64,000 nucleotides of DNA, from positions 62,001 through 126,000 of the forward strand of contig NZ_CANMIJ010000002.1 of assembly GCF_947497915.1 (NCBI RefSeq). The letters run 5' to 3'. Source of the DNA: an uncultured Erythrobacter sp. (GTDB lineage: Bacteria; Pseudomonadota; Alphaproteobacteria; Sphingomonadales; Sphingomonadaceae). This document shows, one piece after another, positions 36,301 through 43,995 of the stretch (the stretch's first letter is position 1; each line of letters begins with the position of its first letter). The position numbers were made by a program, and so were the translations under genes. The notes beneath the pieces were generated by a model. It had not been told where the DNA came from. It saw only the letters and a list, made by a program, of their open reading frames with translations, and ran no database searches.

Positions 36301-37872
36301 AGTGCCTGTGATCGTATCAACCGCATTGACCGTGATCGGACCGCCAGTGGAGCCAAGATCGAGACCATCGCCCGCCTGCCCGGTCACGCTATCGAGATTA
36401 TCGACGTTGAGATCGCCGCCCATGGATCGCATATAGATGCCATCGGTTGCGCCCACGACATCGCCTGATGAGCCTTGAACCGTGATCGCACCGCCGGTGG
36501 ACCGCGCATCAATACCCACACCACTTGTGCCGGTGACGACGGCAGTTGAGGCAAGTGTGATCGTCGTCGCGCCCGTGGTCGCATCCGCATCAATGCCAAC
36601 ACCGCCAGTTACCTGATCAACCGAAATATTGATTGTGCCTGCGCTTCGCTGATCAGCGCGAATGCCATTGGAGCCGCCGCTGACGCTGCCCGCGCTGCTA
36701 TCAATCGCCAGGTTAGAGCCCGAGCTATAGTTACGCGCCAGAATGCCACTAGAGCTGGTACCCGTCACATCCGCCGTGGTGATCGAAAGCGCGCCCGTTC
36801 CGTAGTTGCGCGCATCAATGCCTTCAATGGCGCCGCTGACATTGCCTCCGCTGCTGTCAATCGTCAGACCCGTGCCAAAACTGGACGCAAAAATTCCTTC
36901 AGAGCTGGTACCCGTCACATCTGCCGTAGTAACCGACAGCGCGCCCGTTCCGGAGTTGCGCGCTTCAATGCCATCGGAGGCGCCGTTTACGCTGCCTCCG
37001 CTGCTATCAATCGTAAGGTCCGTGCCATAGTTGCGTGCATAAATGCCATTAGAATTGCCACCCGTCACATCCGCCGTGGTAAGCGAAAGCACGCCCAATC
37101 CATAGTTGCGGGCTTCAATGCCATTTAAGCCGCCGCTGACGCTACCCGCGCTGCTGTCAATCGTCAGGTCTGCGCCGAAGTTGCGCGCATAAATGCCATC
37201 AAAGGCGGTACCCGTCACATCCGCCGTGGTGAGCGAAAGCGCACCCGAGCCATTGTTCAGCGCATCAATGCCATCGAAGCCGCCGCTGATCGTGATAGCG
37301 CTGGTATCGAGTGTTGCGTTGCCACCAAAATTGGTGACACCGATGCCATCGAAGTCGCCGGTAATGGTACTGGTTCCGATACCTGCATATTGCGTGAGAT
37401 AGACGCTTGTAGTCGCATTGATAGAGAGGCCATTGGTTGCGGTGCCGCTGGTATCAACGCCAAACCCATCTTCAATCTCGATCGAAACCGCTCCGCCGGT
37501 GATGGTTTGCGCGGTGTTCGCATCGCTGCCCCCATCTTGGCAGAAGAATTCGCCCGAAGCCGGCGCGGTTTCAACGCAGGCATCCTGCGCGATGGCGGGG
37601 CTCGCGCCTGCGATTAGGGCGGCAGGGGCAGCCGACCATCGCAACAGATTGCGTGCCAGCGCAAGGGGAGAACGCGCCGTGGTGTCAGGTGTGATCTGGA
37701 GCGTCTCGGTCACGCCCAATTCGGGAGAATAGCTGGCAGCTTGACCGTGAACCTTCGTGACACGGCCACCGCGCACCATGCCAAAGCCAAACCAGCTGCG
37801 CCGGAGCCGTTCCTTCTCACCAAAAATACAAGTGATTGCTTCGCCTTCAGCTTTACGCACAAGATCAGTCAT
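30337..37872 (-). CDS. Giant repeat autotransporter (2511 aa)
   Basis: The ATG at 37872 (GGGGCG upstream) is preferred to a TTG at 37902. An unusually long ~95-residue N-terminal extension precedes an Ala-rich export signal ending SPAIAQ. Only two cysteines follow (DACVETAPASGEFFCQDGG). The passenger (~120-2150) is made of ~50-residue units with alternating half-motifs such as LTIDSSAGSVSGG and LSLTTADVTG. These are interrupted four times by a ~190-residue block containing DARSTGGAITVQGNSGDV, so it folds as a long right-handed beta-helix. The last ~290 residues form an autotransporter barrel ending RIKF. It should be a surface filament or adhesin. The winged-helix/TPR regulator at 38088 is divergent from it. 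Confidence 0.88.
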   Translation of the reverse strand: MTDLVRKAEGEAITCIFGEKERLRRSWFGFGMVRGGRVTKVHGQAASYSPELGVTETLQITPDTTARSPLALARNLLRWSAAPAALIAGASPAIAQDACVETAPASGEFFCQDGGSDANTAQTITGGAVSIEIEDGFGVDTSGTATNGLSINATTSVYLTQYAGIGTSTITGDFDGIGVTNFGGNATLDTSAITISGGFDGIDALNNGSGALSLTTADVTGTAFDGIYARNFGADLTIDSSAGSVSGGLNGIEARNYGLGVLSLTTADVTGGNSNGIYARNYGTDLTIDSSGGSVNGASDGIEARNSGTGALSVTTADVTGTSSEGIFASSFGTGLTIDSSGGNVSGAIEGIDARNYGTGALSITTADVTGTSSSGILARNYSSGSNLAIDSSAGSVSGGSNGIRADQRSAGTINISVDQVTGGVGIDADATTGATTITLASTAVVTGTSGVGIDARSTGGAITVQGSSGDVVGATDGIYMRSMGGDLNVDNLDSVTGQAGDGLDLGSTGGPITVNAVDTITGTGGNGILADSDGGDITITGNGLVGGIEGTAGDGINANASGGTGGAVTITGNGNVTGSINGIYARTDGAGSITIDSSTGSVSSVSVGIIALNNGSGALSLTTADVTGTAFDGIVALNEGTDLTIDSSAGSVSGDDYGIFARNNGSGVLSLTVADVTGTRRDGIRALNAGTDLTIDSSAGSVSGGASGIFAINDGSGVLSITTADVTATSNFGIFATSSGTDLTIDSSAGSVSGGTYGIRARHYGSDALTITTADVTGVGFDGIVASNFSTGTDLTIDSSAGVVAGARVGINARNGGSGALSLTTANVTGTNSNGILALNDGEGLTIDTSAGSVVGGGAGIAAINGGSGVLSLTTADVTGNRADGIYAVNLGTGTDLIIDSSAGSVSGATGPIFPSRRISGIYAEQRSAGTLNITVDQVSGGIGIDANATTGATTITLTSTAVVTGLVEAGIDARSTGGAITVQGNSGDVVGATDGMYVRSAGGEINVDTLDSVTGNAGDGLDLGSAGGAIIVNAVDAVLGTGGNGILADSDGGDITITGNGLVGGIEGTAGDGIRADARGGADGTITITGNGNVTASNYGILAFTDGSGSIIIDSSTGSVSGGGRGIYAYNFGSGVLSVTTADVTSTGLEGILAINQATATDLAIDTSAGSVSSNIAGIYARNSGSGTLSLTTADVTSTNSDGIFATSFGTDLTMDTSAGSVSGLGNGINARHEGSGALSLITANVTGTVFDGIYARNTNGTDLTIDSSAGSVTGGTYGIRARHYGSDALTITTADVTGGSINGIYARNITGTDLTIDSSAGSVTGASDGIEARNYGSGALSLTTADVASTNSLGILAINYGTDLMVESSAGSVIGVRGGVSAQNSGSGDLWLITADVTATNGSGILARNNGTDLTIDSSAGSVTGGARGINALNFGSGALSLTTADVTGANFEGVYAFNVASATDLTIDTSAGRVAGATGTYIGRRLSGVRAEQQSAGTLSITVDQVSGGIGIDADATTGATTITLASTAIVTGLVEAGIDARSTGGAITVQGNSGDVVGATDGMYVRSAGGDITVDTLDSVTGNAGDGLDLGSAGGAITVNAVDAVLGTGGNGILADSDGGDIAITGNGLTGGINSTGGNGITAYAGGGTGGAITITGNGDINAGVDGVFAYTNGAGSITIDTSSGSVSGGRNGIFADNFQTGGELSITTANVTGGSSAGVFAQNGGAGLTIDSTAGSVSGATIGILAVHSGSGPFSLTTANVTGATSDGIFALGTSLTDLIIDSSAGSVTGGTGTGFFGHLASGIYAYNNGAIDITVDDVTGGTGIDANARTSATTITLSSTAVVTGQVGIGIDARSTGGSITVQGNSGDVIGATDAIFIESLGGDIAVDNLDSVTGQAGDGLDLVSRGGAITIRDIDAITGIGGNGILANATGGAGGDISITGVGDVMGSLAGIMASVDGVGTVTADLTSMTFGAANGFDVSTEGGAVSVNNAGMLAGGTFAFLASGANTGSITLTNSGTILDPVQFAGSDDSFINSGVFRIRDTSDFSDGADILQNLAGGILAAPTVASLIGVETVSNAGLITLVNDDVSGSLTVSGDFIGANGTLALDIDFAGGADRVIVGGAASGTTTILLNDVSAGAGIGSNIVLVDAAGGSVEGAFELANQSLNFTPFVALDLTFDAANNDYLISRRFTSVIAEGAKLAEGAQSLWYRSADAWTRHRASTRFDAENASLLWLTFYGNVADREDDTMGTGLMLPTANDLNYSQDFFGFQAGYDLASIEGNGFAAGVTTGYLSSNIRFASRGNSARFEVFNIGLSASYSSGGFYADGLIKYDTISGNLHDPRAGGFQGHADGDALGIHAQLGYWIGDDGFFIEPQVSLDYQETSLDDIVIEDSRFDFGNIDGLRGIAGLRVGGQSQRSNGTGIGYYLGASVVHEFAGGAPVNFSFGPDTIALKNNEIGTYGRIEAGMTLFGTGPLSGFIEAQGDVSGSYTSYGGQAGVRIKF
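31960..37320 (-). repeat. Nested tandem repeats in the giant autotransporter gene
   Basis: About 22 copies of the IDSSAGSV-type motif are spaced ~150 bp apart. Four higher-order blocks (around 36.1-36.6, 34.5-35.1, 32.8-33.4 and 32.0-32.4 kb) repeat the same order of sub-motifs. Near-identical stretches of ~65 bp occur at about 33980-34045 and 35548-35612, signs of recent duplication or gene conversion. Confidence 0.85.
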
Positions 37873-38087
37873 ATCGCCCCACAAGCCCCTTTTGGATCGC
37901 AATTCGAGTCAGCTTTTGGTATGAAAGGGGTTTAACAATCTCAAGCTAGCCCCCAAAAAAACCCGTTTTGACTTTTCTCAGAGTTGTTAGATTGAGTATC
38001 AGGGCATTAACGCTGCGGAATTATGGCAATCGGATCGCTTGACCGAATACGTCATGACAAGGCGAATTGCGTCGGGAGGGAGCCGAT
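37873..38087. promoter_or_regulatory. Divergent promoter region
   Basis: This 215-bp, relatively A/T-rich gap lies between the autotransporter and the winged-helix/TPR regulator. A run CCCCCAAAAAAACCC and a possible -35 (TTGACT near 37969) are visible. It is the natural place for control of both genes; individual sites cannot be fixed by eye. Confidence 0.45.
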
Positions 38088-39665
38088 TTGATCTACAGGT
38101 TTGGCGTATTTTGCTATGACAGTGCTCGCTTTGAGCTGGTCGATGCAAACGGCGTGGAAATTGCCCTGCAACCGATGACGAAGGAGCTGCTCTACCTGTT
38201 TCTCAAACAGGGGGTGGGCCAGCTTTTGACCAAAGCCACAATCGTTGAGCAGCTGTGGCAAGGTCGGCAGGTCTCAAACGCTGCACTGCTCAGTCAGATC
38301 AAGGTGTTGCGGGCAGCGTTGAACGATACGGGCAAACCGCGCCAGATTATCGAGACCGTCCATGCCAAGGGGTGGCGGCTCATCCCTGAGGTGGAAATGA
38401 TGCGCCAGCAGGCAACGGTTTCTACGCCCCTTGCCTCCATTGAGACCGGTGAAATCAACTCTGATCTGATAGGGGAGAAACCGTCGATCGTGGTGCTGCC
38501 ATTCCGGCTGATCGGTGATGCGCGATCACCCAATGCATCCTTCGCCGAGGCATTGCCGGATGACATAATTTCCGCACTCTCGAGGCTCCATATGCTGCGC
38601 GTAATCGCGCGCGGCACGAGCTTTCAGTTCGGCAATGGCAATATCGCCCCGTCAAAACTCCGTCAGGCTCTAAACGTTGACTATTGCGTCAGCGGCTCGA
38701 TCGAGCTGGGCGGAGATAACCTTGTTCTGGTGATCGAACTCGCCGATACTCTTGATAACAGCGTCGTCTGGTCTGAACGGTTTGAATTTGATCCGCGTGC
38801 GGTCCATGAAATCAGAGAGCAGACAGTCGGGCGCGTTGTGCACGAGGTTGAGCGGCAAATCCCGCGCAATGAAGCCGAACGATTGCGGATTGCGACGCCC
38901 AAAGATCTGACCGCCTGGCAGGCCTTTCATATGGGTTCATCGCTGCTCTATCGCAGAGGGATCAACAATATCGAGAAAGCGCAGGCCTATTTCATGCGCG
39001 CAGTATCGATCGATCCGGACTTTGCGCGGGCGCATGCGGGATTGTCGCACACCTATTGGTGGCTGCTGCTCCAACGGGCATTGCATGATCCGGGCGATGC
39101 CCCCGAATTGATGCGCCAATCAGCCGAGGCAGCAGTTGATGCCGATCCCGATGACCCTTCTGCCAATCTGGCCATGGGTAAGGCGCTGACGCTCGGCACC
39201 CAACCCAGCCAAGCACCTGAATGGCTGGAGCGCGCAATCGATCTCTCACCCAGCTATGCCATGGGCCACACGCAGGTAGCGGCGTATCACGCCTTTGCAG
39301 GACCGTATGAGGAGGCAATGGAGCATGGCGATCTGGCACTAAAGCTCAGCCCGCGTGATCCGATGCGCTACAGCACGTATGCAGCCCATGCGATTGCACA
39401 GTTCAATCTTGGAGACATTCAGGCCGCGGCCGAATGGGGCCGCCGTGCGCAGAGCGTACCGCATGAAGACCTGATGATTATGGTCACCGCCCTGTGCGCA
39501 GTATTTCTGGCCGGAGACAAACAGGAGGCAGCGGAGATTGCAGACAAAATTCGCAGCGTCTTTCCGACTGTCACCATCTCGGGGATTGAGCGTTCAAACC
39601 CTGCCATGGGGGATCAGGTGCGCCCGGTCGTACAAGCAATCCTTAGCGCAAACGGATTTCACTAG
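38088..39665 (+). CDS. Winged-helix (CadC/OmpR-type) regulator with TPR domain
   Basis: A TTG start at 38088 is chosen because GGGAGGG ends 7 bases upstream and the protein then opens with IYRFGVFCYDSARFEL, the usual winged-helix beginning; TTG at 38067 is the alternative. The 525-residue product has a winged helix (to ~100; IIETVHAKGWRLIPE), a middle domain (VVLPFRLIGDARSPN ... LRVIARGTSF) and TPR-like repeats. It is paralogous to 27412-29247 and without a membrane helix. Its position suggests control of the giant autotransporter. Confidence 0.86.
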   Translation: MIYRFGVFCYDSARFELVDANGVEIALQPMTKELLYLFLKQGVGQLLTKATIVEQLWQGRQVSNAALLSQIKVLRAALNDTGKPRQIIETVHAKGWRLIPEVEMMRQQATVSTPLASIETGEINSDLIGEKPSIVVLPFRLIGDARSPNASFAEALPDDIISALSRLHMLRVIARGTSFQFGNGNIAPSKLRQALNVDYCVSGSIELGGDNLVLVIELADTLDNSVVWSERFEFDPRAVHEIREQTVGRVVHEVERQIPRNEAERLRIATPKDLTAWQAFHMGSSLLYRRGINNIEKAQAYFMRAVSIDPDFARAHAGLSHTYWWLLLQRALHDPGDAPELMRQSAEAAVDADPDDPSANLAMGKALTLGTQPSQAPEWLERAIDLSPSYAMGHTQVAAYHAFAGPYEEAMEHGDLALKLSPRDPMRYSTYAAHAIAQFNLGDIQAAAEWGRRAQSVPHEDLMIMVTALCAVFLAGDKQEAAEIADKIRSVFPTVTISGIERSNPAMGDQVRPVVQAILSANGFH

Positions 39666-39716
39666 GCAGTCCTATGGTCTATGCGTTGACTATGGCTGGT
39701 GGTCGCTCGGGTGAGG

Positions 39717-40811
39717 CTACTGCTCGATCGTAATCAGCGTACCTGCATCGGGTGAGCTTGGTGAAACCGTCATCGGGCAGTTGAAGCCCTCGACCAGTTC
39801 CACGTCGTAAAGCTCGCCAATATCGCCATCGATCCGAAACCAATCCACGCAGGCACCGGTCTTCAGATCGATCACCTGTACGCCGCACCACGGCTCGCTA
39901 TCGGCATCTTTCAGGCGTTGATCGAGCTCAAGCCCCTCAAACCTTTGATAACGCGGTCGTGACAGGCCGACAAACGCGAACCCTCCATGGAAAGAGAGAC
40001 CGCGCAAAAAGCCAGGGCAAAAGGTGAGGGGTTCGAACTTGCCCATCTTGGCTTTACCGTCTGGCAGCTGGACATGGCCCAGTTCGCCCGTGCCCGAATT
40101 CAGCACCCACAGCTTCCCATCGTGCCAGCGCGGCGAATGCGGCATGGACAGCCCTTCGCAGATAACGGCGTTCTTCTCGACATCGATCACCACGCCGCCA
40201 TCACTGCGGCGATCGCGCCAGCCATCAATCGTGTCAGACTTGGATACGGCGGTGACAAAGGCGGGCTTACCATCGCGCATCGCCAGGCCGTTTAAGTGGC
40301 AGCGATCCTCATCTACGATGTCGCTGATGAAAGGTGGCCGCCAAACAGGCTTGAATGAATGCCGCTGCGAGACGGTCGCCAGACAATTATAGCGCGTGTT
40401 GACAAAAACCAGCTCGCCATTCTTCTGCACACCGACATCGTGCGCGTCGAGCTGACCCGTGGTATAGACCGTGCGCGGCATGAAGCAGGCGTCATAAGTT
40501 TGATTGATCCGCTGGTCCGCATCCAGCACGTTTTCCAGCCGCAACACCTGAGCGCCCGCCGTCAGTACCAGGCGCCCCGGCCCATCTGCACGCAGTCCCA
40601 TCGGCTTAGGCATGCCCGACTGGTGGAGTTGAGGATTACCCTGCGGCCCGCCGCCCAGCATATAGAGAAAGCCGGACTGGTAAGAAGTGAACGCGAGTGC
40701 GGCCTTAAGCTCGGCCAGCCGCGCAATAATCCCGCCTGACAGCGAGTAGGAAACTTTGGGCGGCGCCGCACCAACCTGGCTTGCCGCGACCTGTTGTCCT
40801 TGGCCCGTCAT
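39717..40811 (-). CDS. TIGR03032/DUF4915-family protein
   Basis: The 364-residue protein starts at the ATG at 40811 and has no signal peptide. It has the repeated beta-strand pattern and motifs of the TIGR03032 family: YQSGFLYMLGG, FVNTRYNCLATV, SMPHSPRWHDGKLWVLNSG, and GFAFVGLSRPR. These suggest a six-bladed-propeller-like fold. The family is often found next to TPR or repeat-protein genes, as here, but its reaction is unknown. It is convergent with the regulator at 38088-39665. Confidence 0.82.
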   Translation of the reverse strand: MTGQGQQVAASQVGAAPPKVSYSLSGGIIARLAELKAALAFTSYQSGFLYMLGGGPQGNPQLHQSGMPKPMGLRADGPGRLVLTAGAQVLRLENVLDADQRINQTYDACFMPRTVYTTGQLDAHDVGVQKNGELVFVNTRYNCLATVSQRHSFKPVWRPPFISDIVDEDRCHLNGLAMRDGKPAFVTAVSKSDTIDGWRDRRSDGGVVIDVEKNAVICEGLSMPHSPRWHDGKLWVLNSGTGELGHVQLPDGKAKMGKFEPLTFCPGFLRGLSFHGGFAFVGLSRPRYQRFEGLELDQRLKDADSEPWCGVQVIDLKTGACVDWFRIDGDIGELYDVELVEGFNCPMTVSPSSPDAGTLITIEQ

Positions 40812-41184
40812 TCAATCCCACCCCCATACAGTTCGCACATTTAGAGTGTCTGCACTCTGACGCCGGTAAGTGACCGATAAATTCGGTGCAGTAAAGATTG
40901 CTTGTTTTAGCGTCCGAGATTGCGTGCTTAGAAAACCGCCTTATGTCGAAGCGCGCACGATCACAATTATGCGGATCGCGATCAGCAAAGAACCGCTTGG
41001 CCAGATCCGCTTCTGATCAGGCGGGCGTTTTGAGACTAAGTTCTATGGCGCGCGGTCTTGAACGGAGCGGCCAAAACATGAGTAAGTCATTGTCATTCTC
41101 CTTGGCCGGCATGGCCTCAGAGAATGTCTGCTTTCGGTGACTAAGATCTCGACTGGCTATGTCTTAGACTGGGGCGCAAAGCAG
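40812..41184. other. Gene-poor stretch
   Basis: About 370 bp have no convincing ORF. This is where the left boundary of the methyltransferase/recombinase cassette should lie, but no copy of the tRNA-Ser 3' end or other flanking repeat was found here. Confidence 0.5.
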
Positions 41185-41379
41185 TCATCCTCCGCCTATC
41201 GGTGGATCATGCCAGATATGGGCACGTTGATCTGCACCTCTTGACCAGAGGCACCCGCAGTGTTGGCAGCACAGGACCTTCGTAGAATGTGATTCGTGAG
41301 GAAGCATCTCAAGCTCGGCACCGATCGCCGATCGCTGCCTTGGTAATCCAACCTGACAATGCTGGCTCGGGCATTTCAT
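41185..41379 (-). CDS. 64-residue cysteine-rich (zinc-ribbon-like) protein
   Basis: The ATG at 41379 overlaps the stop of the DUF5681 gene in an ATGA, the same junction type as the three genes before it, so this small ORF is very probably real. It begins MKCPSQHCQVG and carries VLCCQHCGCLWSRG after a ~28-residue spacer, giving two Cys clusters of the kind that hold a zinc ion, followed by a His-containing tail. It could be a small DNA- or protein-binding zinc ribbon working with the methyltransferase/DUF5681 module. The family is not recognised. Confidence 0.68.
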   Translation of the reverse strand: MKCPSQHCQVGLPRQRSAIGAELEMLPHESHSTKVLCCQHCGCLWSRGADQRAHIWHDPPIGGG

Positions 41380-41960
41380 AAGCCACCCTTCACCGTCCAC
41401 CAGTCAGGCCATGTCACCTTGTGAGGCATTCGGGTGCAATTCCAAACTTCACGTTGCTCAACCTCGGTCAACTGGCGATCACCGAGTCTGGCGAGAGCAG
41501 CTTCGACCGCCCAAGGATTGATTTCCCAGCGAACACGCTTTTCATCCATGGGGTACTTCTTGGTCGCGATACCAAGGGTTCGCAAAACACACTCAACTTG
41601 CATTGGAACTGAGACAATTTTTGATACGCCAGACCTTTGCACATCCTCGGTTTTGGCTCGCGCGGTTTCAATCGCAGCGAGCGAGGATCGTGCAGCCGCA
41701 CTGTCCCCGGCAAGCCCCTTCTGTGTCAGCCGAAGCAGAAACGCCTCTGCCGCAGTGATACGACGCTGGCGGCCGTCCTCGCGAACTGTCACCATTTGGC
41801 CAAGAACATGGTCGTAGGGAATCTCCGAATTGTGCCTGCCTCTCGGCCTGCCTTTAGGATTGCCGGACTGGCCTTTGCGAAATTGAGAACTGCGCGGCGG
41901 TTTCCCGTAGCCGGTCGATGCTGGCTGATCGCCTTGTTGCTCATTGTGCGAACCGCTCAT
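41376..41960 (-). CDS. DUF5681 protein, paralogue B
   Basis: The 194-residue protein has the DUF5681 hallmark SSQFRKGQSGNPKGRPRGRH near its N-terminus, a basic Gly/Arg/Pro motif likely to contact nucleic acid. A helical middle (AAEAFLLRLTQKGLAGDSAA) and a C-terminal domain with LRTLGIA follow. It aligns throughout with the next gene upstream, so the pair arose by tandem duplication. Both junctions are 4-bp overlaps. DUF5681 has no assigned function; it often occurs in phage-like or integrative elements near ParB/methyltransferase genes. Confidence 0.85.
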   Translation of the reverse strand: MSGSHNEQQGDQPASTGYGKPPRSSQFRKGQSGNPKGRPRGRHNSEIPYDHVLGQMVTVREDGRQRRITAAEAFLLRLTQKGLAGDSAAARSSLAAIETARAKTEDVQRSGVSKIVSVPMQVECVLRTLGIATKKYPMDEKRVRWEINPWAVEAALARLGDRQLTEVEQREVWNCTRMPHKVTWPDWWTVKGGL

Positions 41961-42490
41961 CCTTCAGCTCCCCGCGGCCACTTCAGCTGATCGGAGTCCT
42001 GAGTGAAAAACTCAATATCATTTCCATCTTTCGCGAGAAACTTGCGTTTCCCCGACCTGCTTAGCGCAGCTTGGGTCGCCCAGGTAGCTATCCGCATTCG
42101 ATGGGACGTTTCGTCGCCCCATCCTGATGCCGGTTCGGTTATGCCCAAGATGCGCAGCGCTTTCTCAGCGTTTTCCGAATAGGCTTCATGTTCCATGGTC
42201 ATTTTACGAACAGGCGGCTTGTAGCGCTTTGCAAGCGCCACCTCGCGCTTCTCGATCATCTTCAGAACCTGCCGGATCGCCATCTTGCTGCCGGCAAGCG
42301 CGTCCTTGAAGGTCTGCTGCTGCAGAGCCTCGTCCACGCTAAGCTCGCGCTCTTGGCCGTCTTGATTTACGGTCAGCACCTTGTCGAAGATAATATCGAA
42401 TGCCGAGACATTAGGCCGCCGCCTTTTAGGGCGGCCTGCAGGATTACCGGACTGGCCTTTTTTGAACCTCGTATCGCCGCCCTTGCTCAT
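41957..42490 (-). CDS. DUF5681 protein, paralogue A
   Basis: The 177-residue protein contains DTRFKKGQSGNPAGRPKRRR at its N-terminus and, further on, VDEALQQQTFKDALAGSKMA and LRILGITEP, matching paralogue B position by position. The retention of two copies suggests either a heterodimer or specialised roles. Its start overlaps the methyltransferase stop by 4 bases, so the products are likely made in fixed ratio. Confidence 0.86.
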   Translation of the reverse strand: MSKGGDTRFKKGQSGNPAGRPKRRRPNVSAFDIIFDKVLTVNQDGQERELSVDEALQQQTFKDALAGSKMAIRQVLKMIEKREVALAKRYKPPVRKMTMEHEAYSENAEKALRILGITEPASGWGDETSHRMRIATWATQAALSRSGKRKFLAKDGNDIEFFTQDSDQLKWPRGAEG

Positions 42491-43806
42491 GCAGCGCCTC
42501 CATCACCTGAGGCATCCTGCGCAGTTCGATGGACGAGCTTCGGCTCTTTGCCGGTAACCTGCGTCCAGCGCGTCATCGCGACATCGACGTAGGCTGGATC
42601 AATATCGAGCCCACGAAACGCGCGCCCTACACGCTCGGCTGCGATCAGGCTGGTGCCCGAGCCAAGGAAGATGTCGAGTACAAGCTCGCCTTGGCGGGTC
42701 ACATCGCAGATCGCATCGGCGACCATCGCCACCGGCTTGACTGTGGGATGCAGCGCCAGATCCTCGCGCCGCGATCCCTTCATCGAGTTTACCGATGCAT
42801 AATCCCAGACATTGGTGCGGTTGCGCCCGTGCTTACCGAGCTCAACAGCGTTGGTGTGCGGCGTATCGCCGACCCGGTACACAAACACCATTTCGTGCTT
42901 GGACCGATAGAGCGATCCCATCCCGGCATTGCTCTTGTTCCACACGCAAATGTTCAAGAGCTTGTCGTAGACATCCGTGACCGACGCGGTCACGTCATCC
43001 ATATGGCGCCAGTCCATGCAGACAAAGTGCACCGCTCCGTCGCGTGATACTTTTGCGCAGGCGCCGAGCGTATCAGACAGGAAGGTGCGGAACTCATTCT
43101 CGGTCATCTCGCCTGACGCCATCGCAAACTCGCGGTGGCGGCCCGCGGCATTCACATTCCCGTTGATCTTCACATTGTAGGGCGGATCGAGAAACGCGCA
43201 GTCGATCTGCTGCCCCTCGCCAACCAACTGCATAAGAAATTCGGTGTCGCGGCCATCGCCGCAGGCAATCCGGTGTTCACCAAGCTGCCAGATGTCGCCG
43301 GTCCGGACGCGGGGTTCGATCGGAACTTCCGGTATGACCTCATCATCAGGATCGGGGCTTTCTTCCAGCACCACATCGATCTCGCCGGAGCTGAAGCCGG
43401 TGAGGCCCAGATCTATGTCGATCTCAGGCATTGTTAGCTCTGCCATCTCCAGCTTGAGGATCTCCATGTCCCAGCCAGCGTTCAGAGCGATCTTGTTGTC
43501 AGCAAGCCGCAGCGCTTTCTTTTGCGCCTCACTGAGCCCAGCAAGCTCGATCACCGGAACTTCGGCAAGCCCCATTTCCTTTGCGGCGCGCAATCGGCCG
43601 TGGCCTGCAATGAGATTACCGTCCGGATCAGCAAGGATCGGATTGGTAAACCCGAACGCTTTGATCGAAGCGATGATCTGCTCGATTTGCCGCTTGGGAT
43701 GCGTGCGCGCATTGCGGGGGTCGGGGACAAGGCTGGCGGCCGGCTTATAGTCGACGGCGAGCGGGCGATTGGCAGTGGGGACTGCCTGAGGGGGTACAGT
43801 AGCCAT
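42487..43806 (-). CDS. DNA methyltransferase with N-terminal ParB-like domain
   Basis: At 439 residues, the N-terminal ~110 form a ParB/Srx-like domain (VPDPRNARTHPKRQIEQI ... NLIAGHGRLRAAKEMG). A methylase domain follows with catalytic motif DPPYNVKINGN, a central target region, and the S-adenosylmethionine loop LDIFLGSGTSLIAAERVGR. The order (DPPY before FLGSGT) and the HPTVKP motif fit the beta class of N6-adenine/N4-cytosine enzymes. No restriction enzyme gene is adjacent, so it is a solitary methylase, first gene of a four-gene overlapping operon. Confidence 0.92.
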   Translation of the reverse strand: MATVPPQAVPTANRPLAVDYKPAASLVPDPRNARTHPKRQIEQIIASIKAFGFTNPILADPDGNLIAGHGRLRAAKEMGLAEVPVIELAGLSEAQKKALRLADNKIALNAGWDMEILKLEMAELTMPEIDIDLGLTGFSSGEIDVVLEESPDPDDEVIPEVPIEPRVRTGDIWQLGEHRIACGDGRDTEFLMQLVGEGQQIDCAFLDPPYNVKINGNVNAAGRHREFAMASGEMTENEFRTFLSDTLGACAKVSRDGAVHFVCMDWRHMDDVTASVTDVYDKLLNICVWNKSNAGMGSLYRSKHEMVFVYRVGDTPHTNAVELGKHGRNRTNVWDYASVNSMKGSRREDLALHPTVKPVAMVADAICDVTRQGELVLDIFLGSGTSLIAAERVGRAFRGLDIDPAYVDVAMTRWTQVTGKEPKLVHRTAQDASGDGGAA

Positions 43807-43995
43807 TTGAGAACATTACTGGAACATCCTGCCCCAGCCCAAGGGGGTGTGGAGTGATTCATGGGGAAAAACCGTGTATAATCAGAAGCCACTGGACTTC
43901 ATGCTACCTTCGAGCATTGCTGTTTGTGCCCGGCGAGCCGGGCTTGCGCCGGTAGCGGCCGCCATATCGGCGGCTGCATCAACCGGAGATCACCA

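Noticed and set aside
31301..36436. Long plus-strand ORFs (up to 213 residues) opposite the giant autotransporter
   Set aside because: They are Pro/Ser/Ala-rich antisense readings of the repeat codons and show no starts or domains of their own.
31960..37320. CRISPR array suggested by regularly spaced repeats
   Set aside because: The repeats are in frame, encode beta-helix units, vary by codon and have no non-coding spacers or cas genes.
40898..41140. 80-residue plus-strand ORF in the gene-poor stretch
   Set aside because: Low-complexity Ser/Arg composition, no ribosome-binding site and no recognisable domain.
40812..41184. Direct repeat of the tRNA-Ser 3' end marking the left border of the element
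   Set aside because: No match to the tRNA 3' sequence was found here; the border remains unknown.
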